64,000 nucleotides of DNA from Chryseobacterium pennae (GTDB taxonomy: Bacteria > Bacteroidota > Bacteroidia > Flavobacteriales > Weeksellaceae), in assembly GCF_003385515.1 (NCBI RefSeq), contig NZ_QNVT01000019.1:1-64000 (forward strand), given 5' to 3'. Positions 44,545 through 53,021 of the stretch are shown in pieces (position 1 is the first letter of the stretch; each line of letters begins with the position of its first letter). Position numbers and translations under genes: made by a program. The notes under the pieces were generated by a model that searched no databases, was not told where the DNA came from, and saw only the letters and a list, made by a program, of their open reading frames with translations.

Positions 44545-44904
44545 ATGAATGAGATTAAAAATCAGATGTATTGTATAGAAGAATTTCTGGAACTTGTGAA
44601 GAATAAACAAGACAGAAAAGAATCTTATGATCCGGAATACAATTACGCAGTCTATTCATCAAAAGATGAATTTGAACCGGAAATGAAAGTTTTCATCGGT
44701 GATCCCTTAGATATCGGAGAGAATGATAACGAAATCTTACCTGATTTTGTATACCATAATAAACTTAGCTATATGTGTTCTGATGAAAATATTCAGGATG
44801 TAGTGGATCTTGCTTTCCGGCAGTATGCTGATATTACTTCTTTTCAGCTTATCACTGCCCTGAATCACTATCTTGAAAAAGACGACTTTTTAGATTTCAA
44901 ATAA
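44545..44904 (+). CDS. Conserved small acidic protein, unknown function
   Basis: The 119-residue product is soluble and acidic. It begins MNEIKNQMYCIEEFLELVKN and has VFIGDPLDIGENDNEILPDF in the middle. It resembles small cytosolic proteins of the SMI1/immunity or DUF type but I cannot name a family. It lies between the two sigma modules, 62 bp after the first partner, and has a terminator of its own. Confidence 0.65.
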   Translation: MNEIKNQMYCIEEFLELVKNKQDRKESYDPEYNYAVYSSKDEFEPEMKVFIGDPLDIGENDNEILPDFVYHNKLSYMCSDENIQDVVDLAFRQYADITSFQLITALNHYLEKDDFLDFK

Positions 44905-44926
44905 AACGTAACTAAATATTGATATA

Positions 44927-44962
44927 AATACCTTGATATGAAAAAATATCAGGGTATTATTT
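44927..44962 (+). terminator. Terminator after small acidic protein gene
   Basis: AATACCTTGATAT and ATATCAGGGTATT form 13 pairs with one T-G, followed by a T-rich stretch. Confidence 0.75.
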
Positions 44963-45046
44963 TATGTAACATTTTCGTTTTTTCTCTACTAACTGTGCAA
45001 ATCATTCATTAGAATTAGAAACACCTACAATTATTTCGAATAAAGT

Positions 45047-45125
45047 ACTATCCTAAAAATAGTAGAAATCAAAAAACACACGATGAGGGGCCTGGCAGTA
45101 TTTTCTGTCGGGTTTTTTATTTTTT
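45047..45125 (+). promoter_or_regulatory. Two successive hairpins before the second sigma gene
   Basis: TACTAT/ATAGTA (45047-45065) is followed by CCTGGCAG/CTGTCGGG, an 8-bp stem with G-T pairs, and a T run that ends near 45120. The preceding gene already has a terminator, so this may be a leader attenuator for the sigma gene 60 bp downstream, or the end of a short RNA. Confidence 0.45.
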
Positions 45126-45185
45126 TTAATTAATTTTCTGTAACAATTTTTTTTAATAGTAACTAACTCTATAGAGTAACAAGCT

Positions 45186-45695
45186 ATGACCTCAGTAGAG
45201 CAAGAGTTTATCCATAAGATTGAAAAGCATAAGGGAATCATTTTTAAGATTTCCAAAATGTATATGTCTGAAAAAGATGACTGTGATGATCTTTTTCAGG
45301 AAATTACCTTTCAGCTATGGAAGGCATATCCAAACTTCAGGGGGGAAAGCGAATTTTCAACCTGGTTGTATAGAATTGCTTTAAATACAGCCATCATCTT
45401 CCTCAAAAATCAAAAAAGAAGAAGCTTCATAGGAAATGAAGATTTCTCTATCCATGCCATTGCTCAGGAAGAGTATGATGATGGCAAAGAAGAACGGATG
45501 GCAGAAATGTATAAAGCCATTCATCTGCTCAATCCTATTGACAAGGCCTTTATTTTCTATTATCTGGAAGATTTTTCAGGAAAACAGATTGCCGAGCAGA
45601 TGGGAATATCTGAAGGCAATGTAAGAGTGAAAATGAACCGGGCTAAAAATAAATTAAAAGATATCTTGAACCAACATACCACTAACCAACTTTAA
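45186..45695 (+). CDS. ECF-type RNA polymerase sigma factor, second of two
   Basis: Also 169 residues, it aligns without large gaps to the sigma factor at 43146 (KIEKHKG(V/I)IFKISKMYM at the start, FSTWLYR(T/I)ALNTAI, IDKA near residue 120). Regions 2 and 4 are complete (GISEGNVRVKMNRAKNKLK). The two are paralogues from a local duplication. Its own putative anti-sigma gene starts 11 bp downstream, the same spacing as in the first pair. Confidence 0.93.
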   Translation: MTSVEQEFIHKIEKHKGIIFKISKMYMSEKDDCDDLFQEITFQLWKAYPNFRGESEFSTWLYRIALNTAIIFLKNQKRRSFIGNEDFSIHAIAQEEYDDGKEERMAEMYKAIHLLNPIDKAFIFYYLEDFSGKQIAEQMGISEGNVRVKMNRAKNKLKDILNQHTTNQL

Positions 45696-45706
45696 ACCTG
45701 AATCCG

Positions 45707-46297
45707 ATGAATATAGATGAATTGAAAAATACCTGGAATGAAGATATTGAAAACGAAACTCCGGAAATTAATATAGAACAACGCAATAAAATAAATCTTC
45801 CTATCGAAAAAGTACGCAAAAATATGCGCATGGAATTCTGGTGGATCGTAGGAATTTTCATTTTTGCATTCATGGTTTGCTCAGTCTGTAAACCCTTTAA
45901 ACTCCAATTGTATATTACAGTTTTGATTGCCTCAATGCTTCTGGTGACTGTTTTCTTTTACAGTAAGTTTTTTAAATTATACCATGATATCAGCAATACA
46001 GAACTGAAGACCAGTGACTCCCTGAGAGAACTTGTAACGCAGTTGAATCTGAATAAGCAGTATTATCTGTCTTATTACATAAGTTTTGCTCCTTTTATAG
46101 TCTGTGAAATTCTGATTGTACTGGAATTCATCCCCTGGCCACAACCTATGGGAGAAGTTAAGATCGCCGTTATCCTTATCGGTTCGCTGATCATTGGAAT
46201 GTTCTTACTCTTTCTATGCGGGAAATTTTGGTTTCACCGATATTACGGAAGATATATAAATCACATTGAGTCTCTTTTACAGGAATTCAAAAAGTAA
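45707..46297 (+). CDS. Membrane protein, probable anti-sigma partner of second ECF sigma
   Basis: The 196-residue protein has four predicted membrane segments. Its soluble N-terminus (LKNTWNEDIENETPEINIEQ) and first helix match the 271-residue partner at 43667, while the C-terminal third found in that protein is missing. As there, no zinc motif is visible. The same gene order and spacing after the sigma gene argue for an anti-sigma. Confidence 0.75.
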   Translation: MNIDELKNTWNEDIENETPEINIEQRNKINLPIEKVRKNMRMEFWWIVGIFIFAFMVCSVCKPFKLQLYITVLIASMLLVTVFFYSKFFKLYHDISNTELKTSDSLRELVTQLNLNKQYYLSYYISFAPFIVCEILIVLEFIPWPQPMGEVKIAVILIGSLIIGMFLLFLCGKFWFHRYYGRYINHIESLLQEFKK

Positions 46298-46338
46298 AAC
46301 TGTTTCGGCGGGCTGAAAGCCCGCCGAAACAGTTTTTT
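46296..46338 (+). terminator. Very strong terminator after second sigma module
   Basis: AAAACTGTTTCGGCGGGCT and its complement form a 19-bp perfect stem around GAA, with a T run after it. It overlaps the stop codon. Confidence 0.93.
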
Positions 46339-46375
46339 ATATGTATCTATTATATTTTGAAACAAATATTGAATC

Positions 46376-46402
46376 TTCCTGCTTCTGTTTCCCAGCCTCC
46401 TT
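46376..46402. repeat. CTTCC-rich dispersed repeat, copy 3
   Basis: CTTCCTGCTTCTGTTTCCCA and following GCCTCC, just beyond the stop of the S41 gene. Confidence 0.45.
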
Positions 46403-46414
46403 TCAAATTAATAG

Positions 46415-47950
46415 TTAGTCTTTACCCGTCTTTTCTTTTCCGATTTCGCTTCTTATCCAATCCAGCTGCGGATCCTTTTTATCAATAATATCCTGCATAC
46501 TTTCTTTGATCTCCACATCTGGAATAACTCCTTTTTTTGTATCTGAAAAATCAATATTCGGCTGTACCAGAAGCAATCCGATAGGAAGTCTGATTTCAGA
46601 ATTCGGGAGTTTCTGATAAGAATAAAAGCCGGCTACAGTTCCGTCATTGGCACCACCGGTTTCTTCACCTACAAGAGTTGCTCTTTTATCATTCTTAAGC
46701 TTTGCTGTAATAATAGAAGAGGCAGAGAAGCTTCCTCCGTTAATCAGAACGAAGACTTTACCATGAAAAGCTCCCTTATTAGGCTTTGTAGGTTTGTCTG
46801 CTTTCATTTTATAGAAAATCTTTCCATCTTTTTTATAAGTACTGAAAGCCTGGGCGAAAAAGTAACTCGGATAAGAAATACTCTTAATTGCATACTCTAA
46901 CGGAGTACTTTTTCTGAAATAATTGGTTCTTAGCGGAATGTCTCTTGAAGTGACCTGTGAAGGCTTTATCAGAGTGAAAGGCTTGTCTGTAAGATAAGAA
47001 TACAGATTATTAATCTCATAAAGTGAACCGCCATAGTTATTGCGTACATCTATGATGAGGTAATCTGACTTTGCATTTTTAATCTTGGAAAATGTCTTTT
47101 TGTAAAATTCCTCCGAATATTCACGGGAAAAGCTTTTTACTTTTATATAAGCAATGCTGCTGTCTTTATCAAGAAATTTAAAACTGCGGTTATAAGAATT
47201 GCTGGCTGCTACATAATCGTTCAGCTTTTTGTCCTGGGTACGTTTATTCATTTCCTTATCCTTTTCGAGATCATGATCTGATTTTGATTCTCTGCTTAAA
47301 GTATAAGTATGTTTTTCACCTTTATAAAGGGTTTCAATGGTTGCTTTATCTGAAAGTCCATTTTCTGCTGTATAATAACCGAAGAATAAATCTTTTAAAA
47401 AATAAGGTTGAAAAGTAGTGTTATATCCATCACTGCTAATCAGGCTTCTGTATTTTTTGATATAGTCTGAAACCGGAATATTGTTGATAGAAAGAATTTC
47501 AGTTCCCGGCTGAATATTGTCAATAGTATCTCTGTTTTCTGTAATATACATCTGATCACCGGAAATATAATACCCGAATCTGCTGAATAATCCTTTTTTT
47601 TGGTCCAGCTTTTTGATTTCCTTTTTAGTGAATTTTTTTCTTGGGATTCTTAATGAAAGATGTCCCTCCCGGATTCCTGCAATCACAGGCTGAAGTTTAA
47701 AATAAAACTGAAGGGGAGTGAGGGGTTCATTAAGGGTTTGCTTAAGACTGTCAATCTTATGGTCCAATTCCTGCTTGGGAATATACCAATACAATTGTGG
47801 GTGCATCTGCTGAAGTTTTGAGTAGGCAAAGTCTACATCTTCCTTCAGCTGCTCCGGGGGAATACATGAAGCCCGCTGTTCGTTGTGCCTTTTAATAGAT
47901 GCACATGAGGAAAGCATGGCCAAAATAAATATTACCGAGTAATTTTTCAA
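46415..47950 (-). CDS. S41-family peptidase lipoprotein (CtpA/tail-specific type)
   Basis: The 511-residue product has a lipobox (LAMLSSC), then an N-terminal helical part and a PDZ-like segment (IQPGTEILSINNIPV). The S41 core follows: SDYLIIDVRNNYGGSLYE, then VLINGGSFSASS with the catalytic Ser, and LVGEETGGAND. S41 enzymes cut proteins from the C-terminus in the envelope. The lipid anchor places it in the periplasm. Convergent with the sigma module. Confidence 0.92.
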   Translation of the reverse strand: MKNYSVIFILAMLSSCASIKRHNEQRASCIPPEQLKEDVDFAYSKLQQMHPQLYWYIPKQELDHKIDSLKQTLNEPLTPLQFYFKLQPVIAGIREGHLSLRIPRKKFTKKEIKKLDQKKGLFSRFGYYISGDQMYITENRDTIDNIQPGTEILSINNIPVSDYIKKYRSLISSDGYNTTFQPYFLKDLFFGYYTAENGLSDKATIETLYKGEKHTYTLSRESKSDHDLEKDKEMNKRTQDKKLNDYVAASNSYNRSFKFLDKDSSIAYIKVKSFSREYSEEFYKKTFSKIKNAKSDYLIIDVRNNYGGSLYEINNLYSYLTDKPFTLIKPSQVTSRDIPLRTNYFRKSTPLEYAIKSISYPSYFFAQAFSTYKKDGKIFYKMKADKPTKPNKGAFHGKVFVLINGGSFSASSIITAKLKNDKRATLVGEETGGANDGTVAGFYSYQKLPNSEIRLPIGLLLVQPNIDFSDTKKGVIPDVEIKESMQDIIDKKDPQLDWIRSEIGKEKTGKD

Positions 47951-48100
47951 TAGATCTTTGAGTTTTTTTAAGCCGCTAAAATAGAAAGTTTAAAATTAAC
48001 CATCACTTAAATGAATAATAAATTTTCTGAAATACATGATAAATTTAGTTAAAAAATTGCACTCAAATGCATCTTGTTTTCATGTAAGAACAAAAGTAGG

Positions 48101-48108
48101 TACCTTTG
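48101..48108 (+). promoter_or_regulatory. -7 element for MBL protein gene
   Basis: TACCTTTG matches TAnnTTTG and lies inside the longer open frame that starts at 48036. It supports the ATG at 48126. Confidence 0.6.
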
Positions 48109-48125
48109 ATGTTTATTTTTTACAA

Positions 48126-49223
48126 ATGATATATTGGATTCTTGCGGTTGTGATTCTTTTGACTGCAACCTATTTTATAGTAATTAATGGAGCCGCATTT
48201 GGAGCTGTGCCGAAAGGAAAACGCTTAGACCGGATCAGGCAGTCCAAATTCTACAGAAATAAACAATTTCAGAATATCAGCCATACACCTTCCATTGCTG
48301 AAGGGTACAAAATGACTGCAGTAACCTATGATTTCCTTTTAGGAAAAAAGCATCCTTTGCTGAAACCTTTAAAAGAAATTCGTTCCATGCATACAAATCT
48401 GAAGAACCTGGATAAAAATATGGATGTTTTCGTCTGGTTGGGACACTCATCTTATTATATACAGACCGATGGTGTTTCATTTTTGATTGATCCTGTACTA
48501 AGCTTATATGGCTCACCTTTCAAATATTTTAACAAAGCCTTCAAAGGTTCTGATATTTTCAAACCCGAAGATATTCCGGATTTGGATTACCTTGTGATTA
48601 CCCACGATCATTTTGATCATCTGGATTACCCTACAGTTAAATCAATTAAGGACCGTACCGGGACGGCTGTAGTTCCATTAGGGGCAGGAGCACATCTGGA
48701 GCGATGGGGATATGCAGAATCACAGCTTATTGAAGAAGAATGGGGAAGTGAAGTTGAATTAAAAAACAACATAAAACTGGCTTTTACACCGGCAAGGCAT
48801 TTTTCGGGCAGAAGAATAAAGCAGAACGATACTCTTTGGACTTCATATGTATTAGAAACTCCTACCAAAAAAATATTCCTTGGCGGTGATAGTGGGTATG
48901 ATTCCCATTTTAAAATGATAGGAGAAAAATATGGACCTTTTGATTATGCCGTTCTTGAGAATGGTCAATACGGTGATGCATGGCGATATATCCATACCTT
49001 ACCTGAAGATGTTATTCAGGCAGCGATAGATATAGATGCAAGACATATTATCCCGGTGCATGCTGCAAAGTTTGCGCTGGCCCTTCACCCCTGGAATGAA
49101 CCTTTACAAAAAATAACAAGTTTAGGGGAAGAAAATGGATTGAATATCCTTACTCCGATGATCGGAGAGGTGGTAGATCTGAACCGTAATGATCAGCAGT
49201 TTACAAACTGGTGGGAAGAATGA
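48126..49223 (+). CDS. Membrane-anchored MBL-fold hydrolase (NAPE-PLD/UlaG-like)
   Basis: From ATG 48126 (MIYWILAVVILLTATYFIV, a membrane anchor) the protein has 365 residues. The MBL motif is VITHDHFDHLDYPTVK; the other ligands are in FTPARHFSGR, LGGDSGYDSHF and IIPVHAAKFALA. These match the NAPE-PLD-like family of phospholipid or acyl-compound hydrolases. The longer frame to 48036 includes the promoter and looks non-coding. Its stop abuts the stop of the GNAT gene on the other strand. Confidence 0.88.
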   Translation: MIYWILAVVILLTATYFIVINGAAFGAVPKGKRLDRIRQSKFYRNKQFQNISHTPSIAEGYKMTAVTYDFLLGKKHPLLKPLKEIRSMHTNLKNLDKNMDVFVWLGHSSYYIQTDGVSFLIDPVLSLYGSPFKYFNKAFKGSDIFKPEDIPDLDYLVITHDHFDHLDYPTVKSIKDRTGTAVVPLGAGAHLERWGYAESQLIEEEWGSEVELKNNIKLAFTPARHFSGRRIKQNDTLWTSYVLETPTKKIFLGGDSGYDSHFKMIGEKYGPFDYAVLENGQYGDAWRYIHTLPEDVIQAAIDIDARHIIPVHAAKFALALHPWNEPLQKITSLGEENGLNILTPMIGEVVDLNRNDQQFTNWWEE

Positions 49224-49511
49224 TTAAGCATGCCAGATATCTTTATATCTTCTGGGATGATTTTCAAACTGTTGACGTACAAAATCACATTCCGGGTCTA
49301 CAAGCAAGTCTTTTTCTTCTGCATAGCGAACCAATTCATCCAGCAATAGTTTAGCATAGCCTTTACCTTCACGTTCCTCATCAAGCTTGGTATAATATAC
49401 AATAAGAAGTCTTCCGTCAACCTCTATAGACATATAGCCTGCTTTTTCCTCATCAATAAACAACTGCAGTTCATCCTGATATGGAGATACCCTAAATTTT
49501 ATATTTTCCAT
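49224..49511 (-). CDS. Short GNAT-type N-acetyltransferase (YjdJ-like)
   Basis: The 95-residue protein has the compact GNAT form: LFIDEEKAGYMSIEVDGR, then YYTKLDEEREGKGYAKLLLD, where R/Q-x-x-G-x-G/A binds acetyl-CoA. These single-domain YjdJ/Yji-type members have no known substrate. The stop codon is directly beside that of the convergent MBL gene, with no spacer. Confidence 0.85.
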   Translation of the reverse strand: MENIKFRVSPYQDELQLFIDEEKAGYMSIEVDGRLLIVYYTKLDEEREGKGYAKLLLDELVRYAEEKDLLVDPECDFVRQQFENHPRRYKDIWHA

Positions 49512-50075
49512 AATTATTGAGATTTGGTTGATAAAATAATAATACTGAGAACTCCCGAAAGCATTCTCTTCCTTAAAATTACAAAATTAATTAACAAAAA
49601 AAAATAGTTTCTGAGAATCTTAACGAATTTTATAAGAAGATTAGATAAAAGATAAAAGATCTTGCCGTTAACCAACAAATCCCCATATGTATTTCCACAC
49701 GGAAATCAATATCAATAGGGGTGGGCTTTAGCCCAGCCTTTTTATAAACGTCAGGTATCCCCGTAATTTCCATGTCAATAGGGCCGCGCTTATCCCTCTC
49801 ATTACATAAAATAACCCAATTCCAATGGCTTTAGCCAAAACCTAAATCTCCCATCTTATTCATGGTTTGAAGCTGAAATAATATCACGACCACAAACTTC
49901 AAACCCAAATTCCGGAGTGCTAAATAGTATCTCTGTTTAATACTATATACAACTATAAAAACCTAATGTTTCAAGAATATGAAATCACGAAATTTATTAA
50001 AATCATGAAATTATTTAAAAGATAATCAGTTATTTATGATTTATGTTAACAAACATTGGGAATTAGAGTTAATAA
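49512..50075. other. Repeat-bearing intergenic region
   Basis: It holds two copies of the paired TTTAG hairpin repeat: 49713-49740 (a single GTGGGC/GCCCA hairpin) and 49773-49840 (a degenerate first hairpin and an intact TGGCTTTAGCCA). The rest is AT-rich with no coding signal. Confidence 0.6.
49773..49840. repeat. Paired TTTAG-hairpin repeat, copy 2
   Basis: GTCAATAGGGCCGCGCTTAT is a damaged first hairpin, followed by TGGCTTTAGCCAAAACC. A solo first hairpin precedes it at 49713-49740. Confidence 0.6.
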
Positions 50076-50092
50076 TTGGCACTTTAATTGAC
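50076..50092 (+). promoter_or_regulatory. Candidate sigma-54-like promoter
   Basis: TTGGCAC, 5 bp and TTGAC: the spacing of the -24 GG (50078-50079) and the -12 position is right for RpoN, with one change in the -12 box (GA in place of GC). The transcript would start near 50102, 25 nt before the ATG at 50127. Confidence 0.45.
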
Positions 50093-50126
50093 TATGTCTT
50101 GATGTTTAATTTAAAAGAGGAGTGAA

Positions 50127-50585
50127 ATGAAAAAGTTATTGTTAACAGCATTGTTGGTTGGGACATTTAGTCTAAGCTATGCCCAATCAGATTATTATAA
50201 TGATTACAGAAGAAGTATTTCGGACATTAACTGGCAGTCGGTAGTTGCAGATCTATTGCTTTCTACTACACAGGCCAATCAGGTATATGCATTGAATGAC
50301 AGATATCGTGATTACGATTCATGGAATAGAGTATATGTGGTAGAGCCGGGAAGATGGAATGGAGACCGTTATTCAGAACTGGAAAGAATTCTTGGAAGAG
50401 AAAAATATATTGTTTTTAAAAAGAGATATTACAGAGGGCAAAATCCTGTCATTATTTACGGAAGAAAAAATGATTATAAAAAATACCGTAAAGAGCAGGA
50501 AAAATACTATAAAGAGAGATCAAAATATTACAAAAAACAAAATAAACACCGCCATGGACACCATGGAAATGATGACTGGGATTAA
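50127..50585 (+). CDS. Secreted His/Lys/Tyr-rich protein
   Basis: The 152-residue product has a signal peptide (MKKLLLTALLVGTFSLSYAQ) and a body with aromatic and Arg residues (SDYYNDYRRSISDINWQSV). The end is charged: YKKYRKEQEKYYKERSKYYK, then HRHGHHGNDDWD. I recognise no family, but it looks like small flavobacterial secreted proteins with a possible metal-binding tail. It has a sigma-54-like promoter candidate. Confidence 0.65.
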   Translation: MKKLLLTALLVGTFSLSYAQSDYYNDYRRSISDINWQSVVADLLLSTTQANQVYALNDRYRDYDSWNRVYVVEPGRWNGDRYSELERILGREKYIVFKKRYYRGQNPVIIYGRKNDYKKYRKEQEKYYKERSKYYKKQNKHRHGHHGNDDWD

Positions 50586-50617
50586 CCATTATCAACTATT
50601 ATACATATTCACTATTG

Positions 50618-50648
50618 AAATGGCTGGCATTATTGCTGGCCATTTTTT
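50618..50648 (+). terminator. Terminator after secreted protein gene
   Basis: AAATGGCTGGC, a short loop and GCTGGCCATTT then T run, with a TG/TG mismatch inside. Confidence 0.75.
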
Positions 50649-50690
50649 ATTATGAATAATATAGTTATTAAACATCTATCCATTCACAGG

Positions 50691-50726
50691 CATATCAACA
50701 TCAATAGGAGTGAGCTTTAGCCTACT
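50691..50726. repeat. TTTAG-hairpin repeat, single copy
   Basis: CAATAGGAGTGAGCTTTAGC then CTACTC: the first hairpin of the family, without the second. Confidence 0.5.
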
Positions 50727-50873
50727 CAAAAGACTCTACATTCATTTACCATTCTGCTAAGAATCGAACAAGGTTATATAAAACTTCAATAGCATCAGCG
50801 GGAGAAAAGTACTTCCCACCTCCAGCTTATTAATTACCATCCAAATTATATCCATTAATCTGTTTGAATTTTA

Positions 50874-50881
50874 TAACTTTG
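50874..50881 (+). promoter_or_regulatory. -7 element close to AraC start
   Basis: TAACTTTG matches TAnnTTTG and ends 4 nt before the ATG at 50886, as in pcm. Confidence 0.45.
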
Positions 50882-50885
50882 ATCT

Positions 50886-51791
50886 ATGGAATCCAATGAA
50901 TCAATAAAATGCTTTTATGAACGAAATGCTCCCAATCTGGGACCTCAATGTCTTGGACCTAATAATCTGGGACATTTCAATGTGTTTTCACGGGAATACT
51001 GCTCTCCCTTAACCCCTTACAGCAGGAGAGATTATTACAAAATTTCTCTGATTATAGGAAAAGGCAAGCTTCATTATGCTGATAAATGGATTTATGTAGA
51101 TCGGCCTGCATTGCTGTTTTCCAATCCTATTGTTCCGTATTCCTGGGAAACGGAAGATGATGATCAAAAAGGCTGGTTTTGTCTCTTTACAGAATCATTT
51201 TTACAGAATGGAAGCCGTTTGGGGAATCTTCAGGATTCACCATTGTTTAAAATTGGCGGAACCCCGGTTTTCTTTGTGGAAGAGAAGCAACAGGAGGTAC
51301 TTTCTGATTTGTATATCAAAATGATGAATGAAATTGAATCAGATTATGTTCACAAATATGATATACTGAGAGCTTATCTCCATCTGATGATCCATGAAAC
51401 TATGAGAATGCATCCGGCAGAAACCTTTGAACCTTATCAGAATGCATCCCAAAAAATAGCATCCTTATTTATGGAGCTGCTGGAAAGACAATTTCCGATC
51501 GATAGCCCTGAAGCTTTTTTGAAGCTAAAAACTCCTAATGACTATGCACAGAGTCTTTCCATTCATGTTAATTCTTTAAACCGTTCCGTAAAAGAGATTA
51601 CAGGTAAAACTACGAGCCAGCAGATTACAGCAAGAGTGATACAGGAAGCGAATGCTTTGCTGACCCATACAGATTGGAATGTTTCTGAAATTGCCTATGG
51701 ATTGGGTTTTGAAGAACCTGCTTATTTTACCAACTATTTTAAAAAACAGACTGGAATAACCCCCAATGCCTTAAGATTGAGCCTTGTTTGA
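50886..51791 (+). CDS. AraC-family transcriptional regulator
   Basis: The 301-residue protein has an N-terminal cupin-type domain (FNVFSREYCSPLTPYSRRDY, then ISLIIGKGKL) and the AraC C-terminal pair of helix-turn-helix motifs (LSIHVNSLNRSVKEITGKTT; NVSEIAYGLGFEEPAYFTNY, FKKQTGITPNALR). The aldo/keto reductase gene 90 bp downstream on the same strand is the likely target. This pairing is common in flavobacteria. Confidence 0.92.
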   Translation: MESNESIKCFYERNAPNLGPQCLGPNNLGHFNVFSREYCSPLTPYSRRDYYKISLIIGKGKLHYADKWIYVDRPALLFSNPIVPYSWETEDDDQKGWFCLFTESFLQNGSRLGNLQDSPLFKIGGTPVFFVEEKQQEVLSDLYIKMMNEIESDYVHKYDILRAYLHLMIHETMRMHPAETFEPYQNASQKIASLFMELLERQFPIDSPEAFLKLKTPNDYAQSLSIHVNSLNRSVKEITGKTTSQQITARVIQEANALLTHTDWNVSEIAYGLGFEEPAYFTNYFKKQTGITPNALRLSLV

Positions 51792-51880
51792 TTTTTATAA
51801 TTCTTAGTTTGAATTCTATATCAACGGTGGCTGTTTCATTCTCTAATTTTGTCCTGTAGAAAATTAAAATAAATACCATC

Positions 51881-52882
51881 ATGAAATTTAAAAAATTAGG
51901 AAACACCGGTGAACAGCTTTCTGCTATTGGATTAGGCTGCATGGGAATGAGTTTTGCTTATGGGCCGTCAGATGAGCAGGAAAGCATCAATACTTTGCAC
52001 AAAGCATTAGATTTAGGCGTTAACTTCTGGGATACAGCAGATATGTATGCTGACGGAGCAAATGAGAAACTAATCTCTAAAGTTTTAGTACCCAACAGGG
52101 ATAAAATTTTCATTGCCACTAAGTTCGGTTTCAGATTTGAAGGTGGAAAAGCAAGTCATAGTGGGGCTCCCGGAACTTATTTCGATGGTTCTCCAGAATG
52201 GATCAGAAAGGCTGTAGATTTAAGTCTTCAAAGGTTAAAAATTGATACCATAGATTTGTATTATGCACACAGGGTAGACCCCAACGTTCCTGTAGAAGAA
52301 ACCGTGGGGGCTATGGCAGAGTTGGTTAAAGCCGGTAAAGTAAAATATATCGGATTGTCTGAAGCTTCGGCAGAATCTATCAGAAAAGCGAATAAAATCC
52401 ATCCGATAGCTGCTTTACAGTCAGAATACTCTATCCTGACCAAAGATGTTGAAAATGAGATCCTGCCTACGATCAGAGAATTAGGGATTTCTTTAGTTCC
52501 TTATTCACCTCTGGCAAGAGGTCTTTTTGCTAACATTAATGAGGTTCAGAATCTGGGGGATGACGATTTCAGAAAATCATTGCCGCGTTATCAGCAGGAA
52601 TACCTTGAAAATAATACGAAATTAGCCAATGAAATCAATGAGTTTGCTGCTTCCAAAGGAGTAAAAGGAACTCAATTGGCCTTAGCATGGGTTTTGAACC
52701 AAGGTGACGATATCATCCCAATTCCGGGAACCAAACGTATTAAATATCTGGAAGAAAATGTGGCTGCAGCCAATATTGAGTTGTCTCAATCAGATCTGGA
52801 TACCATTGATGCTATTCTGAAAAAATATCCGAATGTAGGAGAAAGATATAATGAAGGCTCAATGAAGCTTGTTAACAACTAA
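51881..52882 (+). CDS. Aldo/keto reductase
   Basis: The 333-residue enzyme has the AKR motifs: LGLGCMGMSFAYGPSDEQES near the start, NFWDTADMYADGANEKL with Asp and Tyr, IFIATKFGFRFE with Lys, and IDTIDLYYAHRVDPNVP with His. It is the YakC/Tas-type form that reduces aldehydes or quinones with NADPH. It is next to an AraC regulator. Confidence 0.93.
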   Translation: MKFKKLGNTGEQLSAIGLGCMGMSFAYGPSDEQESINTLHKALDLGVNFWDTADMYADGANEKLISKVLVPNRDKIFIATKFGFRFEGGKASHSGAPGTYFDGSPEWIRKAVDLSLQRLKIDTIDLYYAHRVDPNVPVEETVGAMAELVKAGKVKYIGLSEASAESIRKANKIHPIAALQSEYSILTKDVENEILPTIRELGISLVPYSPLARGLFANINEVQNLGDDDFRKSLPRYQQEYLENNTKLANEINEFAASKGVKGTQLALAWVLNQGDDIIPIPGTKRIKYLEENVAAANIELSQSDLDTIDAILKKYPNVGERYNEGSMKLVNN

Positions 52883-52892
52883 ACACTATCTT

Positions 52893-52928
52893 AAACTGGG
52901 TTTCTGAATTTCAGAAGCTCAGTTTTTT
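52893..52928 (+). terminator. Terminator of aldo/keto reductase gene
   Basis: AAACTGGGTTTCTGA and TCAGAAGCTCAGTTT, a stem with a small internal loop, then T6. Confidence 0.75.
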
Positions 52929-53021
52929 CTATAAAATATATTGCAATTATGAGTCTAAAACATTTCCATCTCAGGAGATGTTATTTTAGTTATAATACAT
53001 GCAGAAACACCATCATAAATT

